Shown: positions 6,701 to 8,151 of the stretch, in pieces
Layout: the number at the start of each line of letters is the position of its first letter
How positions within the stretch are numbered: position 1 is the first letter of the stretch
Assembly (NCBI GenBank): GCA_002746365.1
Contig: NVWZ01000024.1
Location: 31,537-39,687, forward strand
DNA length: 8,151 bases
DNA from: Thiotrichaceae bacterium
GTDB lineage: Bacteria; Pseudomonadota; Gammaproteobacteria; SZUA-229
Reading direction: 5' to 3'
The notes under the pieces: generated by a model
Told to the model about the DNA's origin: nothing
Seen by the model: the letters and a program-made list of their open reading frames with translations, nothing else
Database searches by the model: none
Program-made: the position numbers and the translations under genes

Positions 6701-7510
6701 ATGTTTAACTTTAACTTCAATTTACTGATCGGTCTGTCCGGTGTTGCTTCGGATGAAACAATGCTGGCACGGCGTTGGGCGCGTCGCTTCGAAGTACCGA
6801 TGATCTTGCTGGCTATCTGGATACTGGTCGAATGGTATCTGAGAGGCAGAGGTATTTATTCTGACCTGTTTGACCAGATTACCGACTGGGGGGTCTGGTT
6901 ATTTTTTGTGTTCGAAACGGTTTTACTCACCAGCATGGTAGAAAATAAATTACGTTATCTACGGAGCAACTGGATGAGCCTGCTGATTATCGGTGCAGGT
7001 GTGCCTTTGCTGTGGGGCGGCGGTGCTTACGCGGTTGCATTGCGGTCACTTAGATTGCTGCTGATTCTTCCATTGCTACTGAATGCGACTGCCATTGTGC
7101 GTAAGGTACTGGCGCGAAATTATCTGGGCTCGGTCTTGATGGTGGCACTGGCGTTTACCCTGCTCTCAGGGCTTCTTATCGCCGGTATCGATCCGAGTAT
7201 CGGAAATGTATGGGATGGCATCTGGTGGGCCTGGGTGACGGTTGCGACTGTAGGCTATGGTGATACTGTGCCCCATAGTGTTGCAGGTAAAGTATTTGGT
7301 GCTGTGGTTATATTGTTTGGCGTGGGTTTCTTTTCGTTGTTGACAGCCAGTTTTTCAGCCTATTTTGTCTCACGTGGTGAGGTAGAAATTGAAGAGGAAG
7401 AGGAACGTGAGATTGGCCAGCTTAAAGATATCGAAAGACGAATTGATAACATGGAAAAGACACTACAGCGAATTGAAGTCCGCCTGAATGAAGACCGAAA
7501 TAAGATGTAA
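6701..7510 (+). CDS. Six-TM potassium-channel-like protein with C-terminal coiled coil
   Basis: An inner-membrane cation channel, probably for K+, of the voltage-gated-like (Ion_trans/Ion_trans_2) superfamily. The selectivity filter TVGYGD (183-188) is canonical and is preceded by the aromatic pore helix (W171-W178). Hydrophobic segments lie at about 32-47, 63-80, 92-107, 114-133, 141-163 and 197-223. The fourth segment has only two arginines, R115 and R118, so voltage sensing looks weak or absent. After the last helix come an acidic run (E229-E235) and a heptad-like stretch (238-264), probably a tetramerising coiled coil. No RCK/TrkA-N or cyclic-nucleotide domain follows. The start is the ATG 14 bp after hypE with only a poor ribosome site; the in-frame ATG at 6761 (Met21) has GGA seven bases upstream and is an alternative. 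The upstream residues resemble the usual cytoplasmic N-terminus, so I kept the longer form. Confidence 0.88.
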   Translation: MFNFNFNLLIGLSGVASDETMLARRWARRFEVPMILLAIWILVEWYLRGRGIYSDLFDQITDWGVWLFFVFETVLLTSMVENKLRYLRSNWMSLLIIGAGVPLLWGGGAYAVALRSLRLLLILPLLLNATAIVRKVLARNYLGSVLMVALAFTLLSGLLIAGIDPSIGNVWDGIWWAWVTVATVGYGDTVPHSVAGKVFGAVVILFGVGFFSLLTASFSAYFVSRGEVEIEEEEEREIGQLKDIERRIDNMEKTLQRIEVRLNEDRNKM

Positions 7511-7796
7511 GTTCACACCACTGTCCCGTTAACGCTATGCATAGCAAGCGGAAAGGATTGCAGTTTAAGAAAGGATATTTACGTTGTTATCGGACATGAG
7601 GCGATTTGTTCCTGTGACACGCTGTAAACACATGCCTGTGCGCTGGGACTGCTGGGTAGTTTTGTTGCAGAACTCGCCTTATTAAGACGTTTTTTACCCC
7701 TGGGTGCGGCCTTGTATAAAGCTGAAGACTTTTCCAAAACTATCGAGCAGGCAATGCAACCCAGTAATAGCCTGGTACGCTGCTGTTCAAAATGTT
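7511..7796. other. Gene-poor region between the channel and sulfur globule genes
   Basis: These 286 bases lie between two convergent genes and hold no ORF with a proper start and ribosome site. A perfect 12-bp palindrome, GCTATGCATAGC, sits at 7534-7545, but no T-run follows, so I do not call a terminator. A plus-strand frame is open from 7628 (just after a TAA) to a TAG near 7864 and reads a protein-like, partly hydrophobic stretch (LGLLGSFVAELALLRRFLP) between about 7643 and 7699, without an ATG, GTG or TTG start before it. Its distal half only mirrors the sulfur globule gene. It may be a decayed gene end or chance. Confidence 0.4.
7534..7545. repeat. 12-bp perfect palindrome downstream of the channel gene
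   Basis: GCTATGCATAGC begins 24 bases after the channel stop. CCG and CGG bases flank it (from 7527 and to 7551) and could lengthen an imperfect stem. It may be a weak bidirectional 3'-end hairpin or a protein site. No U-tract is present on either strand. Confidence 0.3.
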
Positions 7797-8151
7797 TTAC
7801 TTATTTCCCTGCTGCATTGGCTGTTGAGAGGGGGCATAGTAGTACTGGTTATTCCGGTAATTAGGTGCAGGTTGACGGTAGTAAGGCTGATAATCATATG
7901 ATCTGTGACCATTGCCGTAATGGTTGTAGTAGCCATTGTAAGAATTCCAGCCGTTATTGTGGTTGCCATACCCCTGGTAATTTCCACGACCATTGCCTTT
8001 TCCTTTGCCGCGAATTTTGAACTTAATCTCTACATCCATATCACCCGACATGTTCCCCATCATATCGTTCATCATGTCGCCGAACATCTTATTATTGTTA
8101 TCCCAACGATTATTATTGTCGCTATTGTTTTTGTTGCTGAAAGGTCCCCAG
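7797..8151 (-). CDS. Sulfur globule family protein, 5'-truncated by window edge
   Basis: Proteins of this type (SgpA/B/C, first known as CV1-CV3 in Allochromatium vinosum) coat periplasmic sulfur globules formed during sulfide or thiosulfate oxidation. The minus strand is open from the right edge to TAA at 7799-7797, giving 117 visible residues. They start in WGPF and an Asn-rich stretch, then a Met/Asp/Gly segment (MFGDMMNDMMGNMSGDMD), a basic Gly-rich part (RGKGKGNGRGN), and a long Tyr/Asn/Gly tail (GYGN, NGYYNHYGNG, NQYYYAPS). This order of WGPF, (M)FGDM repeats and a Gly/Tyr tail fits the family. The signal peptide and true start lie beyond base 8151; the in-frame ATG at 8087 is internal because the frame stays open with family-like sequence upstream. 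It is richer in Asn and Gln than the Gly/Tyr-dominated classic members. The call rests on composition and motif order, since these proteins are low complexity. Confidence 0.75.
   Translation of the reverse strand, partial: WGPFSNKNNSDNNNRWDNNNKMFGDMMNDMMGNMSGDMDVEIKFKIRGKGKGNGRGNYQGYGNHNNGWNSYNGYYNHYGNGHRSYDYQPYYRQPAPNYRNNQYYYAPSQQPMQQGNK

Noticed and set aside
7534..7551. A rho-independent terminator after the channel gene
   Set aside because: The palindrome is AT-containing with little GC stem extension and no T-run on either strand.
7704..7993. Plus-strand (7704-7901) and second minus-frame (7787-7993) ORFs over the sulfur globule gene
   Set aside because: They are shadows of a low-complexity gene, with unusual composition and no family motifs, while the frame ending at 7797 is coherent and open to the window edge.

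Overview
The window is mostly a complete set of [NiFe]-hydrogenase maturation (Hyp) genes in the order hypC-hypA-hypB-hypD-hypF-hypE (537-6686, + strand). The mix of genes suggests a sulfur-oxidising gammaproteobacterium, either a purple sulfur bacterium or a sulfur-storing chemolithotroph or symbiont. The evidence is a sulfur-globule envelope protein at the right edge, an FNR/Anr-type box upstream of the hyp operon, a REP-like palindrome of the gammaproteobacterial GTAG type, and moderate base composition. The taxon is an inference; no rRNA or other marker gene is present.

Left edge (1-536): a hydrogenase large-subunit maturation endopeptidase runs on the minus strand and leaves the window before its stop. 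It diverges from hypC across a 130-bp region holding a near-consensus FNR-type palindrome (461-474) and -10-like elements facing both ways. Protease and hyp operon therefore look co-regulated by oxygen. The hydrogenase structural genes are not in the window and could lie to the left.

Centre (537-6686): HypF makes carbamoyl-AMP from carbamoyl phosphate and carbamoylates the C-terminal Cys of HypE, which dehydrates it to a thiocyanate. HypC and HypD take the cyanide and assemble Fe(CN)2CO. HypA and HypB then insert nickel, and the endopeptidase trims the large subunit. All diagnostic residues of these proteins are intact. HypB stands out for a histidine ladder (five His exactly four residues apart) and a His-rich C-terminal tail. 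A REP-like palindrome sits between hypD and hypF.

Right (6701-8151): a six-TM potassium-channel-like protein starts 14 bp after hypE on the same strand and may be the last gene of the operon. A 286-bp region without a convincing gene follows, then a convergent, 5'-truncated gene for an Asn/Gly/Tyr-rich sulfur globule protein on the minus strand.

I see no tRNA, rRNA, CRISPR array, insertion sequence or phage gene. The core is a recognisable, known pathway. I found no convincing wholly new system; the most unusual items are the HypB histidine features, the shared FNR-type switch and the channel gene attached to the hyp operon.
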